In this document: positions 40,483 to 51,018 of the stretch, in pieces
Layout: each line of letters opens with the position of its first letter
Numbering within the stretch: position 1 is the first letter of the stretch
Assembly (NCBI RefSeq): GCF_026262505.1
Contig: NC_067206.1
Coordinates: forward strand, 22,149,896-22,213,895
Direction: 5' to 3'
DNA from: Trichomonas vaginalis G3
Taxonomy: Eukaryota; Parabasalia; Trichomonadida; Trichomonadidae
Length of the DNA stretch: 64,000 nt
Program-made: the position numbers and the translations under genes
The notes under the pieces: model-generated
The model's input: the letters and a program-made list of their open reading frames with translations, nothing else
Database searches by the model: none
Told to the model about the DNA's origin: nothing

Positions 40483-41340
40483 ATGTATAGACAAATACCT
40501 TTATCTGTTGCGTTCAGTAGTGAAAACCCTGACGTCAAAATAAAGGGGAACAGAGTAACGTTTAAGTTTCCAACAGACTGGATTGTGAACATAAATGAAG
40601 AGAAGTACATTGGCATAACAAATATGTATATAACACGTGCTTTCAGAAAGGTTGACTTTATACTTCAAGTCGAGATAGAAAATGGCGAACAGTCTTTAAG
40701 CGCCCAAAACATTCACATATACAAATACTTTAAAGACGATACAACATTGCAACAATGTATGATTTCATTTAATGAAATGTTCGAGAAAAAGTTTAACATT
40801 GAAGTACAAACTTTACAGCCTTTACGTGAGTTTCTTGCACAACTGAAAGAAGAAGGTAGTCAGCCACAACTTATAGACTTTCATTATGAATTTAATGAAA
40901 ATGAAGATGGAACTCATGACTGTCAATTCATTGTATTCTCACCATTCAATGAAGTAGCTAAAAAGAAAAAAAATCCATTACGTATAAGATTTCAAATCTC
41001 TGAACCAAGTGATGATTTCAAAAATGTTTTCAATTATGATGCAATGCTTCCGAGGAAAAATGAATTTTCCGAAATTAGATTTCCAGGTATTTGGGATAGA
41101 AAGCAAGCTATATTATATTCAAACTTAAGTAAGGGAGTTGAAAATGAGTTCATTGGTCATACAAGAACTACACCACTGCCAAATCCTAAATACTATAAAT
41201 TAACTGGCTTCAATCGTGAGTTTTGGATAGACATGTTCTCCACTCATGACCATAACTGCCCAGTGTTCTTACCTCCAGACCATAAGGACTGTCTCTACAT
41301 TGAAGCACAACTCTTAAACTCTACCATCGCAGTATTGTAA
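40483..41340 (+). CDS. Polinton paralogous family member C
   Basis: 285 residues, intact. It has the family pattern in diverged form: VTFKFPTDWIVNINEEKYIG near residues 24-43, a long beta-rich middle, a MLPRKNEFSEIRFPGIWDR segment and a C-terminal CLYIEAQLLNSTIAVL. Related to 16278-17138, 22030-22878 and 56908-57787. Likely a virion surface or vertex component by analogy. A GC-rich double-hairpin lies 10 bp after its stop (41351-41375). Confidence 0.55.
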   Translation: MYRQIPLSVAFSSENPDVKIKGNRVTFKFPTDWIVNINEEKYIGITNMYITRAFRKVDFILQVEIENGEQSLSAQNIHIYKYFKDDTTLQQCMISFNEMFEKKFNIEVQTLQPLREFLAQLKEEGSQPQLIDFHYEFNENEDGTHDCQFIVFSPFNEVAKKKKNPLRIRFQISEPSDDFKNVFNYDAMLPRKNEFSEIRFPGIWDRKQAILYSNLSKGVENEFIGHTRTTPLPNPKYYKLTGFNREFWIDMFSTHDHNCPVFLPPDHKDCLYIEAQLLNSTIAVL

Positions 41341-41350
41341 ATGACCACAT

Positions 41351-41375
41351 GGGCTTCACCCTTGCCGCTAGCGGC
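41351..41375 (-). repeat. GC-rich double mini-hairpin
   Basis: On the minus strand: GCCGC-TA-GCGGC, then AAGGGTGAAGCCC. Two short stems in a row, in otherwise AT-rich spacer. One of a family described under findings. Confidence 0.7.
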
Positions 41376-41421
41376 TTATTTTTATCACGAATGACCTCAT
41401 TGCTGACAAAAATAAATGACC

Positions 41422-44400
41422 TCAGAACTTCAACTTACGAATAAAGCTTGTTTTAGTCGTTATTGAGAAGTTAAACTTTTCAGAAAAGCAAGGACTAGAA
41501 GACTTACACAAGTCGAATGCAATCTCTTGACCGTCATAAAGTGCTTTATATAACTTCATAACACTGAACTCAGAGTCTTTGTCATATGTTCCAACAGGTA
41601 TGTGAATGTTCTTATCTTCATTGTAATAGCATTGTATAGCTTCAGGAAACATTTCATTTGCTGTTAAAGCAAGGACGTCTTGTTTGACACCTTTGCAACG
41701 TGCATGGAATGCAACTTCATTTAAATCATTCGTGAGTAAGTCTATGTAAGTCTTCTTTCCACAAAATATTGACTTGTATGCTAAACTTTGTTTTCCAGGT
41801 GTTATTTCTGCGAAGTCAGAATGAAATTGACCAAGATTCTTTCCTATAAGTTCTCTACCGTATCTCTTCTTAAACTCTGCTGCAAGCTTTGGTATGTCTT
41901 CATTGAAAATATGCATGCTATCACAGTCCTGGTAGAAGATTTGAAGTCCCATATCTTCTGCAGTACAGAATACTTCACACATTATTCTCTTCGACATAGA
42001 CAGAATGTTAACACCAAGTGGACAGAAGTTAAAGTGTCTGCAAATGCTTTTCGTTAGCTTGAAAATAGTTTTATCTGAACCATCCAAACCTTCGAACTTC
42101 ACTATATGGTTGTAGTTTCTGATGGCATATCTTATAGCATCTTTGTCATTTACTATGGTTATTTTTGACTCAATAGGAGATAGAATAGTTTTGCCATAAA
42201 TACTGTTCAGAATGAGCTTTATATTTTCTTGCAAAGGATTTCCTTCTTTCTTATACTTTAACCTATAACTCAAACAACTTCTTACTTCATCTCTTATTCT
42301 AATATCTCTGTTTCCATCGTAATAGTATCCTTGCAACACTTCACATTTGACACCTTGATATTTTATGAGGTCTTGTAATGTTATATGGTCATACATATAT
42401 TAAACAGCAAGTGTTTGAACTTCTGGGAACGTTAAGTTCTGGATTTAGTTCAGGGTCACAAACTATTAAAGGAAAGTGTCTATGTATTCCAATCTCTGTT
42501 ATCTTAATGAGAACAAAGAAGCCAGACATAAACTTTTCACCAATGGGTTCCTTTTGGTTGTCGTTGAATAAATGTCTCATGAGATACTCTGTGCTTAACA
42601 TTTCTTTCTTCATAACCTTTGGAATACCTTCTTAAAGTATAAAGTCTTGCTATAGCGGATGGATATAATGAAACAGCGTCGAAGTCAGCAATGAGTTTCT
42701 TTTCGCTCTTTTGTTTAATGTTATCTGACAGCATACATCTTCCACCTTGAATACAGCGTGAAATAAATTCTCTTGGTTTATTTGAGAGGTCATATAAATT
42801 TCCATTCGGGAAGTACACTCTGATCTCAAATAATTTGTTAGCAATTGAACAAATACTACGTAGTCATAAACGTTTAAATCAAATTCTTTCAATATGTCAT
42901 TGCGGAACTTAACAAAACCTTCTCTTAAAATTCTTACATCTTGTTTGCAATAAAATGTGCTATACTTTTCTAAGTCGAAGTGGTTTTCATCTATTCTGCA
43001 ACCTTTGATGGAATCTATGTTTTTCATGAATGTATCTGCATCCCGGATAAACTTACATGCTTCAGAAATGACACCAGTTCTGTTGTCATTTGCTAACAAA
43101 ACACTGCTGTAGTAGTTGTATGGAAATACTTCTTTCGGTCCTGTTTGTAAGTTAAACATAGCAGGAAATAGTTTAAGCTTCTTATTTATAACACTGTAAG
43201 AGTCTTTTATAATAATTGCCCTTCCTTTATATAAGCCAGTTATTTGCATTGTTCGTGAACCTTTAATGATGGGAGTTCCTTTCACTTCTGTCATGTGTCT
43301 TAAGATGAAGTTTATATCATAACTGAGGTTATGGAAATATATTAAACTCTTGTCAGGAAGTCGTTCCAAAAATTCTGTTGCACAGTTCTGACCCCAAATG
43401 CTTTCACTCACTGAACCATCTTCACTGTCATAACATATGTTAAAAGCTTTATGAAAGCCATCGGTACTGCACTCAAAGTCAGCAAAGAAAACGTGCTCAG
43501 GAATGAACTTGCACTTATTTTTATTTACTTCTTTTGACTCGGCTTTCTTCTTCAGTTGTACACAATACTTTGGAGCATATGACAAGTCTTTAAATGGTGC
43601 AAGGTTCTGTTTATATAAGTCAGTCGTATATGTGAAAAGTTCTCCATAAGAAATATTGTTCGAAATATTTGCACTCCACAATGTTTTCATAACATCCCAT
43701 AACGGTGTTGTTCTATCATAACGAACTACATATTTATCTTCTCGTTTGTATAAATCTTCATTTGTTTCTCAATGTTCATTCCACCACAAGCTTTGAGAAT
43801 TTCTTTTAATTTCTGACGAAATATGTTGTCATTGGTAATCTTTCATTTTAGCATGTAGTGGTCTTCAACAAGAAGTAAGTCAATAGTTCTAACAGTTTCA
43901 CATTCTTTTGGTATGTATCTCTTTATTTCATTATGTCTTGAGTCATTGAAATAACCAATGGTAACATTAAATGCTATACCTGTTGCGTCAGAAATTTCTT
44001 GTACTTTACTTTGAGGAAAGTCTCTAACACGAATGACTTCTCTCATGTGGTCAATCAGTCTCATCTACTCCAGCCTGAATGCAAGCATAAACGAAACAAT
44101 TGTCTTCTGTCATAAGTGCTGCAGTTCTTTTGTTCAATTCATTGAAGATTTGGTAGCGTTCAAGATTTATAGGTAATGTGCAAAGATACTTCCAGAACTG
44201 ACCGCTTCTCTTCTTATAAAACTTCTTTTCACCATTATCTTTCCAAAAGCTTTCTATAAGTGCTGGGTTTCCTGTTTGCTTAAGAGCTTCCAAAATGGCT
44301 TTCTGGTCATTTGTCAGTGTGCTTTCATCTCTATATGGTCTCTTTTTTTGGTTTGCCTTCTTTACATCTGACATCGTTAAGCCTTCATATTCTGTTAATC

Positions 44401-45199
44401 ATACATCTTTATTTCGGTAAGATTCTTTATGTTTGTCAAGAAGAAGTCATAGTGCATTTCAACAATACCTGCCAGCATTTGCTTCTATCTCTGATATAAA
44501 GTTCTCCTTCAAGAGCTGATGTAGTAATGTTCCAATATTATTGAGGTTTAACGTAGAACATTCATACTTTCACCAAGTTTATAACATACCATCCATCTCT
44601 GTTGTGAGTTTATTTTAATTTTCTCTAAGAGTCTCATGAAAACCTTACGAAATGTTTTGTGTAAGTAGTCTCTGTTTTGGTTCATCTAAAGCTTCGATGT
44701 TAAAGTCAATGAGTCTATTGCCTGACTTCACATTTCTCTTCCTATTCTCTTCATCTTTCTTTAACCATCTCTCACCTTCTTTTGGTTTGTCGTCAATGGA
44801 ACGAATGACATCGTTAGCTTTGCGAACTTGTTCTATAGCGCTCTTAAACATCTCTCTTCTCTGTTGTTTCAGTGTGTCGTCTCTTCTTCTTGTTTCACCA
44901 ACGTTTGCATTTGTTATGTCAAACATTTCTCTTCTTACTTCATGAGGTACTGAACGTCTATGATATAAGTCAATAGCAACGTCATTTAAAGGAAATGCTC
45001 TTGCATGGACTTCGTCCTCGCCGCGTTGCGGCTTTATGAACTCATGAATTCTATCATAACTTATTGCACCATTATAGTCTTTAATGAAGTCAGCGAGTGC
45101 TTTTTTGTTTGTTGCGTAATGCTTTGCAACATCTATATTAGCTTCTGTAAGAAGTTGTTTTATTTCCGAGTGTTCTAACTTAGACAACTTCCGATACAT
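41422..45199 (-). pseudogene. Protein-primed-type family B DNA polymerase (fossil)
   Basis: About 1,260 codons in one direction with about five breaks. All main landmarks are present: exonuclease ADFECST, YFHNLSYDINFIL and YCKQDVRIL; polymerase motif A as FDAVSLYPSA; motif B as LNSIYGKT; motif C as YQDCDSMH. An N-terminal extension with EDNCFVYACIQAG and a charged helical region is as usual in Trichomonas Mavericks. It would copy the element DNA. Polinton 1 has no counterpart. An in-frame-length GC-rich mini-hairpin lies at 45007-45032. Confidence 0.9.
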
Positions 45200-45290
45200 C
45201 TTTAGTAGGAAATAAAAAAAATATTTTTTGAAAAAATTAGATTAGATTTTTTTAAGTTATTTTTCAAAATAATTTAATATTTTTATTTTA

Positions 45291-45764
45291 ATGAAACACA
45301 TGCAAGATTGCAAGTTCTTTTCATACAATGCTCTCGCTACTGCCATCAAGAATGAGTTCAATGGTGCTTCAAATGTTAATGTTATCTTTAACAAGAAGTT
45401 TGTGAAAGAATCTAAGTTTGGTCAGTATGTCAGACCATTAGCTATCGTCATTGACCGCAAACGTTATACTTCACAAGAGTTAGCAGTAGTTTTGAAACAA
45501 AAGAGTTTCTTCGTGAATGTCAAAGATATACACTATACTGTTATAAAGAACTCTAACATTGACTTCTTCAGTATTGCTTTAAATCTTTCCGAACAGAAAG
45601 AATATAAGAAGGGTGAAACAAATGTGAAATATTATCCTTCATCTCTGAAGACAATAACGAACAAAGATGTTATACAAAAGTTCTTACCAAAGGTTGAAGA
45701 AGCTTCTATTGACATTGACGAAGGAAGTGAAATGGTTGAAGAAATAGACCCTGAAGCTATTTAA
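45291..45764 (+). CDS. Acidic-tailed protein, possible ssDNA-binding protein
   Basis: 157 residues, intact, divergent from the polymerase gene with 91 bp of A/T-rich spacer between start codons. The body is beta-rich. The C-terminal ~20 residues are strongly acidic (EEASIDIDEGSEMVEEIDPE) and end in AI. The gene at 9316-9735 in Polinton 1 has the same tail type and also stands next to the replication enzyme. The ssDNA-binding role is inferred from tail and context. Confidence 0.5.
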   Translation: MKHMQDCKFFSYNALATAIKNEFNGASNVNVIFNKKFVKESKFGQYVRPLAIVIDRKRYTSQELAVVLKQKSFFVNVKDIHYTVIKNSNIDFFSIALNLSEQKEYKKGETNVKYYPSSLKTITNKDVIQKFLPKVEEASIDIDEGSEMVEEIDPEAI

Positions 45765-45782
45765 GCAAAAATATATTTTTGG

Positions 45783-45998
45783 TTAGTCTTCATATCGATA
45801 TTTTACAACAATTCCCCAATGTATAAACTTTTCATACGCTTTTTCATAAGCTTTATATACCTTCAGAAATTTTGCATAATCTTTAGAAGCATTTAGATAT
45901 TGTTTAAATGCTTTGTATGTCTTCAGAAATTTTGCATAATCTTTTACATGTTGTTCGTTCTCTTCTTCTGTCATGAGTTCCGAATATTCTAAATTCAT
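45783..45998 (-). CDS. 71-residue protein with internal repeat
   Basis: From ATG 45998. Two near-repeats, KDYAKFLKTYKAFKQYL and KDYAKFLKVYKAYEKAY, form Tyr/Lys-rich helices. It ends VVKYRYED. No family recognised. Its 3' end lies 18 bp from that of the convergent gene at 45764. Confidence 0.5.
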   Translation of the reverse strand: MNLEYSELMTEEENEQHVKDYAKFLKTYKAFKQYLNASKDYAKFLKVYKAYEKAYEKFIHWGIVVKYRYED

Positions 45999-46053
45999 GT
46001 TCTTTCATATGAGATAAAATTTTATAAAAAAAATAAAATTAGCTTAGATTTTT

Positions 46054-46879
46054 TTATTCTTCCTCTTTGAAGTTATCGAAATATTCTGTTATTTTTTCCT
46101 TCAGTAATGTTAAGTCTTCTTTGAATGTAAGTATTGTGCAACCTTTGATGTCATAGTGTGTTTGAGGAAGAGTATTTTTGACAATTTCCTTTATTTGCTC
46201 ATTCGGTGTCATTGAAATCGGTAAGTTTTCACGATAGAACCCGTTTCTGTCAGATTTATATATTTTAGCTAAGTCATAAAAGCTCTTGTTGTTTCTTCTG
46301 ACTAAATGCAATATAACCATATCTTTATCTTCTTCTTTCTCCAACTCTTCAGTATAAATCATATACCTATAACTCTTTTCCTTTCCTTTTGGTACTGAAC
46401 GCGGTATTCTTTTCTGTATGCTTTTGTCTTTGGATTCAATGACTTCATCTTTTGCATGAAGTTTCTTTTCCATCTCTCCACGTTCTGCTTTATATAGTTC
46501 ATCTAACATCATGAAAATATAACAAGCATAACGAGGTGAAGCCACATTGCTACAGCATTTACTAAAAGTCTATGAACATAATAACCTTTCAAACCAGGAG
46601 CCAAATTCTTGCGATTTTCATACGGAATCTCTTCCCCCGGTTTTCCGAGGGAAGCAATCATATGAGGAAATTCTTCTAAAAGTTTTTTGTCTGTTGGTTT
46701 TCAAACCAATGATATGCTTGCTTTGTAGAACGAAGAGCATTCATTATACTTTGCATTTGGTACATGTCATCTTTGACTGAACGAATGAGACGTAACTGTT
46801 TGTTATATTGTATGTACTCGTATTCTTCATTTATGGCTTCATGAACGATAGCAATTGTTGTGTTCTCTGATGTTGACAT
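46054..46879 (-). pseudogene. KilA-N domain protein (fossil)
   Basis: Relative of the whole gene at 11598-12458, with one or two breaks. It has the same N-terminus (HEAINEEYEYIQYNKQLRLI), KilA-N core and C-terminal domain (PISMTPNEQIKEIVKNTLPQ). A stem-loop of the CCCCGGTTTTCCGAGGG type lies in the core region near 46634-46650, and a similar one lies in the duplicated KilA-N piece near 13830. A mariner has inserted 61 bp upstream of its start. Confidence 0.7.
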
Positions 46880-46940
46880 TTCTGTTCTTACATACAAAAT
46901 AAAAAAATAAATAAAAATAAAACTAACTTTATTTTTTCTA

Positions 46941-48244
46941 TAGGGTGTCCAAAGGTGCGTTTAGCACAGCGCTCTATATGAGACTATTAAAGGAGATATA
47001 TGCTGATTATAAATATATAATAAAAAATATGAATATATGTATATGATGAGTATGTTGTATTTTGGCGCCATGCCGGGATATAAAATGAATTTTGAGACAA
47101 GAGGCGGTTTCGCGGGAAATTTTGGCGGGATTTTTTTCATTTTTTTAATGAATCATAAAGAAAACATCCTCGCTCTTGCAAAAAAATGCAAAGACTGTAA
47201 AAAAATCTACGAGACATTGGTAAAATGCTTCGGTATGGATGCTCCTAGCTATTCCACTGTAACGTATCATGTTAGGATGTATCACTTCATGAACAAAAAG
47301 GCGCCCATCATAAAAATTGACAAAAAATCGCCGGATCAAAGAAAAATCAAAGCAATTCTTCAAGCGCTAGATGAAGACCCAAGAGCATCACTCAGAAGGA
47401 TAGAGGAGATGACAAAGATACCACATACAACAGTCAGTTATTATCTGCACAATTATTTGAACTACAAACTAGCGTATACACGTTGGGTTCCGCACAACCT
47501 TAATTCAGTTCAAAAAAAATCTAGAGTCCAATCTTCGAAAGAGCTCCTCTCTATATTGGGTGCGTATCAATCCAAGAAGTTTCGCTTTTTAGTAACAGGG
47601 GACGAGTCTTGATTTCAATATGCAACAGAAGCCAAAATCATGTGGATCCCGAAGGATGAAAATCCGCAAACATTCCCGAAGAAAAAAATTGACACACCAA
47701 TGATGATGTTGTCGGTTTTTTGGGGCGTGAATGGCATCATCGCAATTGATATTCTTCAAAAACCTAATACGATGAATGCTCAGTATCTAATTGACAATGT
47801 TCTTACTCAAATTATCAATTCTGATGAGTTTGAGAAATCCAAACAACAAAAACAAAAGTTTGCAATTCATTTTGATAATTCAAGAGTTCACAAAAGTCAT
47901 AAGGTAATGAATTACTTGTTGGAAAACAATGTCAAAGTTGTTCCAAACCCAATTTATTCACCTGATATTGCACCCTCTGACTTTTATTTATTCGGCACGC
48001 TAAAAAAGAGAGCTGAAGGACGCGAATTCGCGAGTCCAGATGATCTTGAAAATTTTGTAAGAGAGCAATTTGAGCAATTTTCTCATGATGATTTAAAGCG
48101 TGTCTTTCAAGCTTGGATCGATCGCTGCGAACGCGTGATTGAATCCAATGGTGATTATATTTAAATAAACTTTATATATATGTAACTTGTTTATTTCTAT
48201 TCGCAGTATTCAGGTTTGTGCTAAACACACCTTTGGACACCCTA
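46941..48244 (+). mobile_element. Mariner element (Tvmar1-like), copy 1
   Basis: 1,304 bp between TA target duplications (46939-46940, 48245-48246). TIRs of 28 bp (TAGGGTGTCCAAAGGTGCGT and on) differ by one base. The insertion point is inside the recurring TTTTTCTATCTTAAGG motif of Polinton 2, which resumes at 48245. By eye it differs from the second copy at 62098 at four positions. Confidence 0.95.
47148..48164 (+). pseudogene. Mariner transposase with an in-frame TGA
   Basis: A 339-codon frame from ATG 47148. The N-terminal helix-turn-helix half (EEMTKIPHTTVSYYLHNYLN) is followed by the catalytic half: TGDES, then HFDNSRVHKSH, and SPDIAPSDFYLF. The second and third Asp are 34 residues apart, as in mariners. 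Right after TGDES (47610-47612) the codon is TGA, where mariners usually have TGG (Trp), and the frame continues unchanged. The frame also extends upstream of 47148, but that part is probably leader. Confidence 0.9.
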
Positions 48245-48245
48245 T

Positions 48246-48515
48246 ATCTTAAGGAAATTCATTATTTTTGTGCTGAATTCAATAAAAATAATGTTTAGGT
48301 GAAGAGGTGAGATTTCACCTCTTTTTTCACCTCATTTTTCACCTCTTTTTTCACAAACGTTTCACATGGTAAACGTTATTTTTTAAATTTTGTGAAAACA
48401 CAACGGTTTGACACATGCCCTAAAAATTATTTTACTCAGAATTTTGTTGCTGAATTCAATAAAAATATAATTGAGGTGAAGAGGTGAGATCTCACCTGTT
48501 TTTTCACCTCTTTTT
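48246..48515. repeat. Hairpin spacer after mariner
   Basis: No gene. It has two AATTCAATAAAAATA modules with hairpins of GGTGAAGAGGTGAGAT type. One is centred at 48306 (GATT) and one at 48484-48495 (GATC). The second abuts the 3' end of the following gene. Confidence 0.8.
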
Positions 48516-49457
48516 TCACAAGCGTTTTACATGAATTGTACGATGTATATTTGAAATCCTAAACAGTTTTGTAGCTTCTATTTCTTCGCTGAGGATATCA
48601 AAAGTTTTAACAATGCCGAAGGTTTCTTTATATTTCTTCTTGACGTCAGACAGAAGGAAATCTTCTGCTGTTGGATAGTTTTTATTAAGAAATGTCAACA
48701 TATCCATTTTATCTTCTGCTGGCTTTTCTGCTTCTTTCTTTAAGTCTGCATAGTCGTTTCGCATTCTTTCTATCTCTTTGACTGAGTAGTTATATTTTCT
48801 TATTGCTGCTTTACATTTTGAACATTGCGGCATCGTTTTTGCGTTATACATTGAAATAAAACCAGCTAGAACAACTAAGGCGTCAATGGTTTTCTTTAAC
48901 TCAAAAGCTGCTGGTTTTATCTGTTCATTCCATACTTTGCCTCTTCTATCTTTATCTCTTATCTGCCATACACATTTTGCAACTAATGAAACAAAGTTAT
49001 CGTATGTCTTAAATTCTTCGGATTTGTAAAGGTCAGAAATATTTTTATAAACCATGTCGCAATCTTTGTCCATAACTTTATGGTTGCAATGAAAACCAAG
49101 GAATTCATAATTTACTTTACGTATGAATTTCTTAATTTCTACTGAGTCAGTTGCTTTGACTTCAATTTCGTCGAATTCAGGAATAGTTAGTTTTTGCTGC
49201 TGAATTTCAGGTAGTTTAGGCAAATGGTCGATGAGGTCCTCCATTTCATAAAGATACTGTTCATTTGTTTCATCTTTCGCACTACAGTCTAAATTACTTG
49301 TTAAAAGTTCTTGCTTTATCTTCTGGATTTCTGTTTCAAAAGTATATGAAGAAGGAATAAAGCTTTTCATCTCTACCAACATTGACGTAGGATTCATGAC
49401 TAGCGAGTTTGGTGCTGTAGTTGTTTGAATCGTTGTTGTGCCGATTGTTGAAATCAT
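48516..49457 (-). CDS. Polinton protein family shared with Polinton 1
   Basis: 313 residues from ATG 49457. A longer frame exists, but its upstream part is the recurring TTATTTTTTCTATC repeat, so this start is preferred. N-terminal Thr-rich stretch, central helical region with CSKCKAAIRKYNYS, coiled coil (KEIERMRNDYADLKKEAEK) and C-terminal FLLSDVKKKYKETFGIVKT, a possible winged-helix unit. The whole product is very close to the one at 14525-15439. In both elements the gene is enclosed by hairpin modules in inverted orientation, like a cassette. Function unknown. Confidence 0.65.
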   Translation of the reverse strand: MISTIGTTTIQTTTAPNSLVMNPTSMLVEMKSFIPSSYTFETEIQKIKQELLTSNLDCSAKDETNEQYLYEMEDLIDHLPKLPEIQQQKLTIPEFDEIEVKATDSVEIKKFIRKVNYEFLGFHCNHKVMDKDCDMVYKNISDLYKSEEFKTYDNFVSLVAKCVWQIRDKDRRGKVWNEQIKPAAFELKKTIDALVVLAGFISMYNAKTMPQCSKCKAAIRKYNYSVKEIERMRNDYADLKKEAEKPAEDKMDMLTFLNKNYPTAEDFLLSDVKKKYKETFGIVKTFDILSEEIEATKLFRISNIHRTIHVKRL

Positions 49458-49499
49458 ATCTTTTATACAAAATAAAAAAATAAATAAAAATAAAACTAA

Positions 49500-49892
49500 C
49501 TTTATTTTTTCTATCTTAAGGAAATTCATGAAAATTCACGAGAAAGCTAAAGCAATCTGAGCCGCTAAGCGGCGAGGGTGAAAAAAGAGGTGAAAAACCG
49601 GGTGAACTCTCACCTCTTCACCTCAATTATATTTTTGTCTGATTTACATCTAATGAAAAAGTTTAGAAGAATTATCTTATTCTTTCTGGTAAATGCTTTG
49701 TCTGATTTACATCTAATGAAAAAGTTTAGAAGAATTATCATGAGGGTGAGAAAACAGGTGAGAAAACAGGTGAGATCTCACCTCTTCACCTAAAATATAT
49801 TTTTGGTGTAAATTTATGACAAAAATAAATGGTACCATTAATGATATCATGACTGTTCTCATTCATGTCTGATTTACATCTAATGAAAAAGT
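49500..49892. repeat. Hairpin spacer with direct repeats
   Basis: It holds the CTATCTTAAGGAAATTCATG motif, a GC-rich mini-hairpin (49561-49581), a GGTGA-type hairpin with ACTC at its centre (about 49611) and one with GATC (49770-49781). A ~37-bp sequence GTCTGATTTACATCTAATGA and following bases occurs at about 49638, 49698 and 49866. The third copy runs into the 3' end of the integrase gene, so the others look like copies of that gene end. Confidence 0.8.
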
Positions 49893-50978
49893 TTAGAAGA
49901 ATTTTCTTATTCTTTCTGGCTTATTTTTGTCTTTCCAGTACTCCCGCTCTAATGGTCCCAGATGTGTTGGCTTTGACTCTCTCAAGTTCTTAGATGGTAT
50001 AACACCTTCAACGCCTCCTTCATATCTTACTTTATAAGTGTCATCGTTTATGTTGTAGCCAAGTATTTCAATAACCACTCCTCGCTTTGCTTCGTCAATG
50101 GTTTCAGCAAGTTTGCCATTACTACTTTCGACTAATTTGTGACGAGGGTAAAACGCAATAGAGTCGTCGGCAGCTTTTATAAGATATCCATTACCTTGCG
50201 TAGAGTCTACGATATAATAGTTTCTACTTAACCTTAAACGTTTCCTTGTCAACGGTTTGTCGTCAAGAACTACACGAACTTTTGTACCAGGAATGAGGGT
50301 AAATTGTGTTGAATTTCTGATATTTTGTGTTTGGCTTCGTTTCTTTTGTATATACTTTTCTTCTTGTTGTTGTGTCATTGAATTTGGTGTATGTCCTGTT
50401 GTAGAATGTGTTGAGGAATTATATACTTCGAGAAAATGTTTCATTGTTTCTTCGGTAAAGTCTCGCTCTTGGTTTAAATCTCTGAGCGTTCTTATGAAGC
50501 GGTTTATGATGCCGAGTATGTTATGGTTATGGTCTTCAGTAGTGTAGTGAGTTATGTTATGCTTAATGAGAAAATCTGTGATTTCATTGCTGAGGTATGC
50601 ACTGTCTTGGTCTGATGTTAAAGTACTTGGGCTATGTTCTGCTACAAACTTTTGTAAAACTCTTAAAACTTCATGAGTTCCTTTATTTTTCATTGGATAT
50701 GCATATGCTTTACGAGTGTTAACATTAATGAAGATGAGGAATGGTTTATGTCCTCCTTTTCTGCTTTGAATGAGAGTGTCAAATTGGTATGCGTCAGGAG
50801 TGTTGGAGTAAATTGGTAAAAAGTAGTCGTAAGGGTTTATTTTTGTTTGATGTACAACATTTTTGTCAAAGAACCTTTTCACTTCAGCTCCGTTAGTAAA
50901 TCCCCAACTCTTTGCAGCTTCATTGAACTTCTTAAATGACCTCCATGGATGTTGTTCGAATACTTCTTTCAAGATCAT
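49893..50978 (-). CDS. Polinton integrase, looks whole
   Basis: 361 residues. The integrase catalytic core spans about 60-200: AYQFDTLIQSRKGG, then LTSDQDSAYLSNEITDFL and HNHNILGIINRFIRTLRD, in the order of retroviral-type Polinton integrases. A basic central part follows, then a C-terminal SH3/chromo-like strand set (GVVIEILGYNINDDTYKVRY, then VIPSKNLRES). It would join element ends to target DNA. It looks unbroken over its full length, unlike the counterpart at 19192-20150. The fibre gene lies 40 bp upstream on the same strand. Confidence 0.9.
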   Translation of the reverse strand: MILKEVFEQHPWRSFKKFNEAAKSWGFTNGAEVKRFFDKNVVHQTKINPYDYFLPIYSNTPDAYQFDTLIQSRKGGHKPFLIFINVNTRKAYAYPMKNKGTHEVLRVLQKFVAEHSPSTLTSDQDSAYLSNEITDFLIKHNITHYTTEDHNHNILGIINRFIRTLRDLNQERDFTEETMKHFLEVYNSSTHSTTGHTPNSMTQQQEEKYIQKKRSQTQNIRNSTQFTLIPGTKVRVVLDDKPLTRKRLRLSRNYYIVDSTQGNGYLIKAADDSIAFYPRHKLVESSNGKLAETIDEAKRGVVIEILGYNINDDTYKVRYEGGVEGVIPSKNLRESKPTHLGPLEREYWKDKNKPERIRKFF

Positions 50979-51018
50979 TTATGTAAAGTTAAAGATTTTA
51001 TTCAAGGCTCAAGCGCGT

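Noticed and set aside
49458-49529. Upstream extension of the 48516 gene with a hydrophobic segment resembling a signal anchor
   Set aside because: The extension is the non-coding TTATTTTTTCTATC repeat found before other genes; the ATG at 49457 is the better start.
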